A stretch of 64,000 nt of DNA from Siphonodentalium dalli. Taxonomy: Eukaryota > Mollusca > Scaphopoda > Gadilida > Siphonodentaliidae. The DNA is taken from contig CP136061.1 of assembly GCA_032622095.1 (NCBI GenBank), positions 250,925,582 to 250,989,581 on the forward strand, read 5' to 3'. Below the pieces are notes generated by a model. It ran no database searches. It had not been told where the DNA came from and saw nothing but the letters and a program-made list of their open reading frames with translations. Made by a program: the position numbers and the translations under genes. Of the stretch, positions 48,901-60,900 are shown piece after piece. Numbering within the stretch: position 1 is the first letter of the stretch; each line of letters begins with the position of its first letter.

Positions 48901-51900
48901 TCATCGGAAAGCTCTCACTGAGAGCTTTCTGATGAATGGCAACAAGCCATATTTCCGACTAAATCCTGAAAAATTACCCATAATTCTGCTATGGTTAAGG
49001 AGTCGATTATTTAGACCATTACAGTACTTTACAGACTTCAGGAAGAAAAGCTTATCTCAGGTTTTCTTTTTCCAATCTTCTGTGATACATCGCATGATGC
49101 TGTCAAAATTTGGGCTAAATCGGATATATGGGTAAAAAGATATAAACGCTCGAAAATCATGATATAGTTACACACATGGGTTTTACATACATCTATCCTC
49201 AAAGTAATTGACTTAAAAAACTGGGTAATGGCGGTATTATCAGTGGTATAATGTATCCACAGCGGTAATCGGCCATGGGTGGAGTTTATAATTCAACAGC
49301 TGAAACAATGTCGGCAACTTCAAAGTCGTGTAAGTTCACAACGTGCTACATTGTGGGTCACTCGACTGGATGATTACAATGAAGACCAATCAAGTCACAT
49401 TCACAAAAAGTGCAGTGATTTCTTAGTATCATATTTACTGTTGTGATTGTGACATTTCTGTTTGAAATATTGCTTTTAATTGCTTTAAATCCAGGATTCA
49501 TCTCGGTTTTGATGCGGTAATCTTTATGCGGTGTTGGTGGTTACCGCAGTATTAATAGGGTGATACCACATATAGGCGGTCAATTTCTTTTAAGGATAGC
49601 TGTATATAGATTGATAATCGGAGTACACAGCCATGTTTGGTGTTCTCACCATGTTTTAATAATTGTTTGTTTTATGTTGCAGATTAATAGCCGCTCATTG
49701 AGGCTTGGTGCAAATAGGAGAAATGAACTTGTGGAAGAATTCAAAAGTTGCTCTGCAATAATACTTCAACTCCTTGTAAGTTCAATATTGTATTAACACC
49801 GGGATTGTCAACCCAAAATAAGCCAAAATCTAAACATAAACATAGATAACCCTGTAAAATGATAAACATGATCGGGAGCTGCACTGGTGCAGGATTAAAG
49901 ATCCTCTGTGCCAGTGCATTCTCTTATATATGTATATATATACAACAGAATGCACTGGCTTTCAAGGACAAGGTAAATATTGTTAGACGATTGTATTCTC
50001 TTATATATATATATATATATATAAGAATGCATTGGCACATGGTTTTCGCAAAATTTCAGGAAGCTCCAGTCATAAATGGGTTAACCCTTTCTTTTCATAA
50101 CTCTTTCTATACTAAATGGATTCACCCATTCAGTTATAAAAGTATACATTGGAATGGTCTATTAACCCCATTCTATGATAAATAGCATATATTATTCATC
50201 TGCTGGCATGTTCAGGAAATGAATGCAGAGGACAGATAGTAGAAAGTATCCTATTCCTTGGTGTGGAAAAGTTCAGATAATACAGTAATGCCCTAAATAA
50301 TCGACTCCTTAACCACAGCAGAATTATGGGTAATTTTTCAGGATTTAGTCGGAAATATGGCTTGTTGCCATTCATCAGAAAGCTCTCAATGAGAGCTTTC
50401 CGATGAATGGCAACAAGCCATATTTCTGACTAAATCCTGAAAAATTACCCATAATTCTGCTGTGGTTAAGGAGTTGATTATTTAGGGCAATACTGTTCAA
50501 CAAACAACCTATAGGGATAACTATAAATGAGTATTTAGTAAAGAGATTATTATTCATTTGGAGGGGTTTTCAGGAACAGTAAGCCGATGGCAGATTATAC
50601 AAGTACTGAAGGAGGCCTATTGGATGGACTGACCTTCCCAAGAGATGGGGGCGATTGCTCTCGCACCCGCACTCACTCATCATTTTCAATTCATTGCTGC
50701 TAAAAGTTGCACTCATCCCTCTTGTCAAAATGCTTATATATTTTGAACTTTTATTTGTTACTAGCTGGGGTACCCGGCGTTGCTTGGATAAAGAAGATTG
50801 GAAACAAATTGAAGTGTTTTGACATGAATTTACTCAATTTCAAAGAGCTTCTTTGTACACCACATTGGTGGTCTTCCCTTCTGCTGCATGATGAATAAGT
50901 TTTGTGATGATCCAACCATCGGGCACCCAACGTAGAACTGGTAATGTGAGTCATGATATGGTATGGATAAAGGGCTTATGCTATTCGAGGCGATGTGCGA
51001 CATTGAGTGAGGTTTCTGTATATTAACAATAAAGAGCGTTCCCGGTTCATCTATTCCTGATATGGTATGAATAAAGAGTGTTCTGCTCACTCATGTGCAG
51101 CAACTTGTTAACAACATTCCGTTTTTAACCCTTTACCCAACAAACCGGCCAAATAAAGCTTCAACAGCCTAAAATATCTTCGGTCTGTCTCAATAGAACC
51201 ATACAAATATGGATATCATTGGAACCGGCTCCTTGACCACATTGTGATAGTTACAGTTAGCCCTGTGCCAAGGCATTCTCTTATATATGCGAGTCGACCA
51301 TAGGTCGCCTCGCATATATAAGAGAATGCATTGGCCTAAAAAAAATCTTTTTTTTAACACTTTTTACCATTTTTTCTTACATTCTTTAACAATTTTATAA
51401 TTTTTAATGTGTTAAGCCAATGCATTCTCTTATATATGCGAGGCGACCTATGGTCGACTAGCATATATAAGAGAATGCATTGGCACAGGGCCGTTCTGTT
51501 GGGTAAAGGGTTAAGATATCTGATGTCAACGGGACCTATCTAATAAGATTCTCCAGATAAAGTTACCCTTATAAACAAATAATCAGCTCAGAGCAGGCCT
51601 GCAGGTTTCTAAATTAGGTGTAACATATTTTTCGTTCACCTGGTTTGTGCTTAGGTAACCCATACCATACATGTAGGTTAGCAGGAGAGTTACCCAAACT
51701 GTTATAATCACGACAATTGGTATTATTAACTACAGATGGGCAACTCATTGGAGTACCATAATAAATTTGAATATCTCATTTTGGGACTTGTTGAGTAAAA
51801 ATTAAGGTGAGAATTAGTTATCGCGAGACCTGCATTTATAAAACTTTGGCACAACCTGTTTTTCGTTCGTGGCATTTTCATTTTAGATAACTTCCAGGCG

Positions 51901-54900
51901 AATTGAATGGTCGTTCGCCTCAAATTTGCAGGCCTGCCAAGGGTCCAGCCATTTGGTCGCTTATAGCCAGACAAACGAACAAACAGAATTGGGCTTTATT
52001 AGTATAGATTTAAACATGTAAACACAGGTCACTTTAAGAAAGTGTAACTGGGCATAGCTTTTCAGAAAAACCCAACAATATTTCACCCGTCTTCTGAATT
52101 TCTGAAGCAATTAAATGCCCTTGCTGTGTTTTCCTCATGCGGAGGACTGGAGGGAAATGTTCAGATAATAAGTTTATATGGTTGTTTGTTGAACTTATTA
52201 TCTGAACATTTCATAAATGAAGTACTCGTTAATGACTATTTAAAAAGGGTTAATACTCATTATTACCACTTTAGAGGAGGTTCTCTAGTAGATTAACAGC
52301 ATTTTACCCGTACGATAAGATTCCATAATTTTGAGGCGAAGTTGACCGGTAGCGGGCAGCGGGCGTCAATGAAGCTTTATTTTCATTAACGCCGCCATCC
52401 GCCTCCGGTTAAGTCACCGATCACGTGACCACACAAGGACGGACTGGTAATAATAGTAATGACATGATTTTGTCCGGTGTCATGGTTTATTAACGGCCCT
52501 CCAGTAATGATTAACAGCCCTCGGGCATATTGGCGGCCCAAGACATATCGGGCTGTTAATCATTCCTATCAGGCCGTTAATAAACCATAACGCCTTCAAA
52601 AATAATGTTATTGGTATATTAACGTGTGTAGTTCACTTATTGGACATATTATCTGAACATTTCCCACCATTGAATAGGATCCTTCTGCTCTTGTATTATC
52701 TATCGTCAACCTATATTTCCTTAACATCGATCTAAATGAATAATAGGCCATTATCAGGTTTTTTGAAATTGAATGGGAGAATCCATTTAGTAAAGAAATG
52801 ATTATAGGATGCCATTGCTCAATTATCTTAGTCAACTCAGTCGAGAAGAACATTATTCATGGTATAATTCCTTGTTTGTTTTCAGAGTGCTACGTGTGAT
52901 AATTTCCATGACGACCACAAGGTTCGATGTCAGGTGTATAGGTGCCTTGGAAGCTGGTTCAATGTGGGAGCGATTCCAGAAGAGAATATAATGAAGACCA
53001 ACCTCTTAACTCTACCTTTCCAATCACTGGTAGGTTTAGTTATAATTATACCACCAACCAAAAGATTACATGCATCCGTCCGTCCGTCAGTGCGTCCGTC
53101 CATGCGCTCATATATCTCAAACATGGGTTATCGGATCTTGATGAAATTTGGTATGCAGGTTTGGCATCTTTCATTAATATACTCCCAGATTGATACAGTT
53201 AGCTCCCTCGGCTTTTAATGTACACCGGGTCAATTGAGTTATGTCCCGAAAGACATTTCTTCAAAATGGCAACCTTGATATTTTCGAAGATAAATGTTTT
53301 TCATGGGGTTTTTAATTTTGTTGTTATGTATCGACAACCATGAAAACCACACCGCCACAAAAAAGGTACTTTTACAGTCTCTAGAATTGTACCACAAAAC
53401 AATGTTAATATATCCATTGGAACACAGGCTACTGACCAATCAGGACAATCCTTTTATGCAGGTTTAGGTAAGGTCATATTATAATTTATTACAAATTTAG
53501 CCTCGAATTATAAGGATTTCTCAGTGAATTAAAAGTAATGTCACACCTGTGAATTATGTTCCCAGTGAGAGCGCGCGATCAGCTGATCAGGGACGATGTT
53601 GTCACATATTCTATTACATGATCCGACCCTTATTCCATTTAATAAACCCATTCTATAAATTGTGATATTAAACATTCGTTTAATAACAGGAAATAGTGCC
53701 AGGGCCCAGGTGACCTTTGACTTGCGGTTTGTCGTCTGTTAACATCCCGTGCGCTACGGCTCAAAATACTATGGCTTCCAATATTTTTCCAACAAATTAT
53801 CATGAATGAAGAGTTTGAAAAGTTATCTCATTCAATATACGCCATTAAATGCACCAAAGAGTCTTTATTTATCTGGGACTATTTCTTTACGCGTGCAAAC
53901 AACGGATAGTTACGTGAAACGTCATCGCATGCCTTACAGAAGCCAATGTTAGTTTCGCGTCCCATTTGTTGATTTTTTGGATTATGTAATAAATAGAATC
54001 TACAACTGCGCCCCAAGTTTTAGCAGATATTACAAAAACTCGTTTTGTAAATTAGGTCTGGACCTCGCCAAAGGCTCGATCCAGACCTAATTACTGGACT
54101 CGTTTTGTAAATTCTGCTATAAACTAGGGACTCGTTGTAGATCCTCTATATCTTTCGAGTTAGCTCCTTTTAGTGGTGGAAGGTGTGTAATAAACAGAAT
54201 AATAAACTGGTTTTTGATTACGTGACACAAATCACTTGGTGAGCCAGTCCAATTGGCCCAGTTCCCCTCATAATTATTTCTCCTAATCATCGAAACCAAT
54301 TGATTACTCTCTATTTTACTCATTATTTCTTCTTTTGTCCTGACAGAGTCAGCCTGAGTGTCCATCCATGCTACATGAGGCAGCCAGTGACTGCGTTTGT
54401 AATGCTCTGTATTGTGTCGAGGTAAGTAAAGTTGTCCATCCATGCTACATGAGGCAGCCAGTGACTGCGTTTGTAATGCTCTGTATTGTGTCGAGGTAAG
54501 TAAAGTTGTCCATCCATGCTACATGAGGCAGCCAGTGACTGCGTTTGTAATGCTCTGTATTGTGTCGAGGTAAGTAAAGTTGTCCATCCATGCTACATGA
54601 GGCAGCCAGTGACTGCGTTTGTAATGCTCTGTATTGTGTCGAGGTAAGTAAAGTTGTCCATCCATGCTACATGAGGCAGCCAGTGACTGCGTTTGTAATG
54701 CTCTGTATTGTGTCGAGGTAAGTAAAGTTGTCCATCCATGCTACATGAGGCAGCCAGTGACTGCGTTTGTAATGCTCTGTATTGTGTCGAGGTAAATAAA
54801 GTTGTTCAGTTTAGTGATATACGTCTTAGTGTTTTTAATCCTTTGTATACTGAATGCTCATTGATGAGTAGTTCCCTTAAGAAATGTTCATATAAATAGT

Positions 54901-57900
54901 TCAATAGGTCATTTGCTGAACTTATTATCTGATGAATTTTGCATGACAACTTATAATTTGAGTTATGGCAGCCAACGTCCTTTCACGCTACATGACAAGT
55001 TATTTGTTCGTAGGATGTGATGGCAGCCAGCGTCCTATCATGATATATGACAAGTTATTTATTTTGTAGGATGTCATGGCAGCGAGCGTCCTATCGCATA
55101 CACTGTTTCAGAGTGTGGTCTCATTGGTCGATATGTATCATCTGGCTGTTGCTCAAGAGGATTTCGACAAGTATGTATACACTACTTCCATACAAGCCTG
55201 CAAATTGTGTACCTGTAATTTGCAGAATGAGCTCCCCAAAGGGTGAATTTAGTGATGATACCCTGCACAGCGGGCTAGCATCACCAAATTTACCCTCTGG
55301 GGATTATTAGTTTTGGACGTTTCGCACTATAGTACAAAATATTTTGTCTGAAGTTCATTGTCGATCACATGCTAAAGGCAGGTGATTAGTGTTAATGAGT
55401 GTAAGCCGTGGTCGGGCTTACTGAGTGAAATAATGTTCTGGGCCACTTTAGCCGATCTGGTCTCGCAAGGTGCACGTATCAAATTAAAATTAAAAGAATA
55501 TGTGGATATTTCAAATAAATTGAGCTCACGTATATGTCTTTGTACGAAGGTCGTGTATACAAAGCAGAGCATTTTGAACAGACATTTCCATCATGAGTAG
55601 TCATCATATATTATAAGCAACAGTTATAATATGTCCGTTCGATAAATGACCGAGGTGTATATATTTTATTATGTAGATTTTTCTACATTTTTGAATTTAG
55701 TGTATTGCAGGAATTAAATTATTACGAATTTAACAAATCTTATCACGTAGGATGCATAGTAATCATGTTTATATACGCATATAATGTAACGTTGATCAAT
55801 AGTATATGTATGATGTACTCCATGTATGCAGGCATGAGTATTCAAAGCTTTCAGAGTTGTTTTCTTCACAGAGTGGTTTTATCTCTGTTTTTATGCCTGA
55901 ATGCCTTCTGTAAACGGCTGTCCGTTCAATCAAGTTTTGTGAGAATCTTGAATTGAGACTATATTTACCAACTGGGTATACTGTATTAACACATAAGAGA
56001 GTATGAGGTTAATAGCTATTGGCACGGGCATGAAAAGGATTCTGCCATGAAGCTAATATAACAAAAACATTTTCGTCGTGAATTTCCTTAGCTAAAAGCA
56101 TAATTTTGTGTCCAACAGCCATTGCTGGAATACCTATTTACACCTTGTCACCAATAAAGCCAGCGGCTATATGCAAAAAATCCATTGTGTTTGTACTTAG
56201 TCTAGAGCAGACCTCATTCTGCTTACACCTCATCTTCTGTGTAGAATCTATAATTCTTAATTTAACATTGTTTTTAGTTACTTTTTATAAGCCCATTTGA
56301 AAAAACGGTCGTATTATGTAAATGAGTTGTCCGTCCGCCCGTTGTCTGTCTGTCCGCTTTGGTTCTGGATGATAACTTTAGATTGAATCCAGTGAACTGA
56401 ACCAAATTTGGTACGTTAGTTTACCACACCAAAATACATATCAAGTTGGAATATGGGTTTCGTCCGCATGATTTTGACTGAGTTATGCCCCTTTTTCAAC
56501 TTAGATTTTACCTGATTTGCAGTATATGGATGATAACTTTAGATTGATTCGAGTGAACTGAACCAAATTTGGTATATTAGTTTACCACCCCAAAATACAG
56601 ATCAAGTTCGAATATGAGTTTCGTCCACATGATTTTGACTGAGTTATGTCCCTTTTTCGTCTTTGATTTTACCTGATTTGCGGTCTCCGGATGATAAATT
56701 TAGATTGAATCAAGTGAACTGAACCAAATTTGGTATATTAGTTTACCATCCCAAAATACTGATCAAGTTCGAATATGGGTTTTGTCCGCATGATTTTGAC
56801 TGAGTTATGCCCCTTTTCGACTTATATTTTACCTGATATGCAGTTTCCAGATGATAACTTTTGATCGAATTGAGTGAACAGAACCAAATCTGGTATACAG
56901 ATCAAGTTCAAATATTGGTTCTGTCTACATGCTCCACTCTACTCCAGAAATGGGCGTATTATGCCACGCCCCGACGGCATGCTTTTGTTTTCTTCTGGGA
57001 AATTTCTATATCCCCAACTTGCAGAAGATAAAATGCATAATTGAAATGACTATTAAATGGGTGAACATCACCAAATTCAACTGGGGAACTTCAATCTGAT
57101 CCTAGGTCTCCCATAGCAGTTGAGGCCTAAGCAGAATGAGGTTCCCAGAGGGTAAATTTGGTGACTAGCTGACTGTGCAGGATAGCACCACTAAATTCAC
57201 CCTCTGGGGACCTCATTCTGCAAATGACTAGATGCTATTTGCAGGCTTGATTGACAAGTAGTTCCCTAGGAAATGTTCAGACAATAACTTCAACAAACGA
57301 GCGTATATTGGAAAAATTATCTGAACATTTCTCACCAAGGAATAGAAATTCTTCAGCACTTGTATTATCTTTTTGTCATACTGTCGTCTGCTAGTTTATC
57401 CCAAACACCCCTCCAAATGAATAATAGAACATTCCTATGTATAATTTTATAACCAGGTGGGACAATATATTTAGCACAGAAAGGGTTAATTGAACTTAGG
57501 TGGAGTATACCTCGTAGTGAAGATGGATGTGAAATGTATTTTTTAATTTTTCAGAGTGATGAACTATTGTCGAATATTCTCTGACATGGCTGAGTCATTT
57601 CTGCCAGTTATCATCGCCACACCTCATCAGGTAAGCCATGCCTCATCAGGTAAGCCACGCCTCATCAAGTAAGCCACGCCTAATCAGGTAAGCCACGCCT
57701 CATCTCTGGAACTAACTGTTATCATTGCCATACCGCATCTGGTAATCAACGCCTCATCAGGTAAGCCACGCCTCATCAGGTAAGCCACGCTTCATCAGGT
57801 TAGCCACACCTCATCAGGTAAGCCACGCCTCATCAGGTAAGCCACGCCTCATCAGGTAAGCCACGCCTCATCAGGTAAGCCACGCCTCATCAGGTAAGCC

Positions 57901-60900
57901 ACGCCTCATCAGGTAAGCCACGCCTCATCAGGTAAGCCACGCATCATCAGGTAAGCCACGCCTCATCAGGTAAGCCACGCTTCATCAGGTTAGCCACACC
58001 TCATCAGGTAAGCCACGCCTCATCAGGTAAGCCACGCCTCATCAGGTAAGCCACGCCTCATCAGGTAAGCCACGTCTCATCAGGTAAGCCACGCCTCATC
58101 AGGTAAGCCACGCCTCATCAGGTAATCAACGCCTCATCAGGTAAGCCACGCCTCATCAGGTAAGCCACGCCTCATCAGGTTAGCCACACCTCATCAGGTA
58201 ATCAACGTCTCATCAGGTAATCAACGCCTCATCAGGTAATCAACGTCTCATCAGGTAATCAACGCCTCATCAGGTAATCAACGCCTCATCAGGTAAGCCA
58301 CGTCTCATCAGGTTAGCCACACCTCATCAGTAGAACTAACTGTTATCATTGCCACACCTCATTAGGTGTGACTTCAGTGGAACTAACTGTATTATACTTG
58401 GCCCCTGCGTATACTTGGTTTTTGATTGAATCAAATTTCTAATCAAACAGTTCTCGAAAATTATTCGAAAATGAATTGAATATTGAACAATCTTGGTTGC
58501 TGAATTTATTACATTGTTATCATATCACTTATTTTCTCTTTTATTTGTTTTGCAGGGACTTGGCGATTTCCATAGCTTGGATTTACTTTTAACCTGTGTT
58601 GGACACCATTCATATGAGGTATGAGTATTCTAACTCACATTCACTACATTAAATGGGAATAAAATAAAGTAACACCATTTAAGACTCATTTGAGTTTTTA
58701 AAAAACACGAGCTTTCGGCTATCTAGTAGCCTTTATCAAGTATGAATTGAACAAACAGTGAAAAGTCATTGACGTTGAAAGTGTCCATCACGATGACGTT
58801 CATAACAAGAGTGACGGAAAGCAACTACGTTGCGGCTGCTCCCGAGCGCCGATTTCCCCGGAAATTATGCAGTACAGTGTAATGTGAGAGAAAACCATAG
58901 TCCCTGTTTAACCCTTTCCGGATGGTATCCACGTAGGTTATTAATTTCAACCCTACTGTTTTCCTTGCTCTCAGTCGTTTCAATCCTCCTCTGAGAACTC
59001 TGACCTCGAGGTCTTCCTCTGAATGGTGAGAAGAGTTAAAATGTTCTCCCCCAGGCACGAATATATTTTCTGATGTTATGTCATGCCGGTGTCCATTCAT
59101 GCGGCATCTGAGGGTTTGGCCCGTCTCTCCGATGTAGATATTAAAGCCCGGGACACTGTCTGCACGTGTAGAGTATAAACAACACCTTCAGAGCTGCACG
59201 AGAAATACCCACTCGGTGTGATAGATTTCCCTGTACTGTTGGTCAGAGTTCCATTTGTCACAGAAGAGCATGTTGCACAATTCCATATTCCGCACGGGTA
59301 TGTTCCGTTTTGTTGGTTGTTATGCAAGTTCTGTGCTCTAACTAGACTCTTTCGGAGGTTCAGAAGTTGTCGATATGACATTAAAGGTAATTCGGGGAAA
59401 ATATCACGCAGTTTGCAACATGCTCTTCTGTGACAAATGGAACTCTGACCCGAGTGAGTCTTCATGGGACGTGTCAGAAGCAGCTTTATTTATTATGAGT
59501 GCTGTTGCCAAGAACATTTTACCATCAGTTTTTAAACCTTCCAAGACTGGAGCTTTCTGACATGTTGCGAAAATCCTGTGCCAATGCATTCTCTTATATA
59601 TGGGAGTCTCCCATAGGGAGCCTCGCATATATAAGAGAATAAATTTGCCTAACATTATTTACCTTGATGTTGTAAGCCAGTGTATTCTGTTATATGGGAG
59701 ACTTGCATATATAAGATAATGCGTGGCGCAGGAGCTTTAATGCGGCACAGTGCAGCTCTCGTCATGATAAGGTTAAGGGGGGTAAATACTATATGCGTCC
59801 CACGAATTCACATCCCCATAAAATGGCCTCTTGGAGAGAAAACATGAAAAATAATGCCAACGAAATAAAAGCATTCACAGTATTGTAATTTTGTTTCAGG
59901 CTGCAGAGGTTACCTTTAATTTCTGGTATAGATTATCAGAAGAATTATATAATAAGAATAACACAGAGCTGAACGAAGTATTCAAACCATATGTTACCAG
60001 ACTAATATTTGCCCTGTGCCGGCATAGTCAGATGGAAACAGATACAGTAAGTTAACCCTTTATATGATTCTAGTAAATGAACAATGTATTTAAACCATAC
60101 ATTACCAGACTAATATTTGCCCTGTGTTGGCATAGTCAGATTGATACTGATACAGTAAGTTAATCCTTTTATATACTACCAGTAATTGCAGTAAATGAAT
60201 GATGTATTCAAACCATACGTTACCAGACCAATATTTTTCCTATGTCGGCATAATCAGATAGATACTGATACAGTAAGTTATTGGATTTTCGTTAGTTTAA
60301 TGTTGATAGTTGCATCTCGAATCGAGTAGTAAATATTTATAATTGAGCATAGTTCAGACGATGTTTTCTATGGAGAGGTACAGTCAATTCGCTTGAGATT
60401 TTCGGCGATATTAGTAGAATGCTACATTCCTCCAGTTGACATAGCATCTGTATACTATTAAGTTTTCAGTTTTATGCACCTGAACAAGACTTGTTCAACA
60501 AGTCCATACTATGTTTTTAATTAAACAATACAAGCGCCTGAGAAAAAAATTGTCATTGAACTAACGAAAATGCATTTAATAAAACTGATACCTACGTGTG
60601 TACCTCGCTGCAAGCTGCTGATGGAAAATCGGTATTTTACTTACATTTTCTATGGGATAACTACTCATCAATGATGGTTTAGTATAGAAAGGGTTAAACT
60701 AATTATCTGAACATTTACTATGGATAACTACTCATCAATGATGCTTTAGTATAGAGAGGGCTAAAGTTATTATCTGAACATTTAATATGGGATAACCACT
60801 CATCAATGATGCTTTAGTATAGAAAGGGTTAAACTTATTATCTGAACATTTCCTATGGTGTAGCAACTCCTCAATGATGCTTTAGTATAGAGAGGGTTAA

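Noticed and set aside
52934-53218. Extended frame from exon 8 into intron 8
   Set aside because: It is read-through past a good GTAGGT donor into a CCGTCCGTCC repeat, and the TNPO3 frame continues correctly at 54347.
54422-54800. Copies of exon 9 read as five extra coding exons
   Set aside because: The extra units have no acceptor and a 74-bp period that breaks the frame. The spliced product is complete and family-like with one copy.
57622-58345. Resemblance of the 19-bp array to a regulatory repeat or CRISPR
   Set aside because: The unit is exon 11 sequence fused to its donor, so local duplication is the simpler origin.
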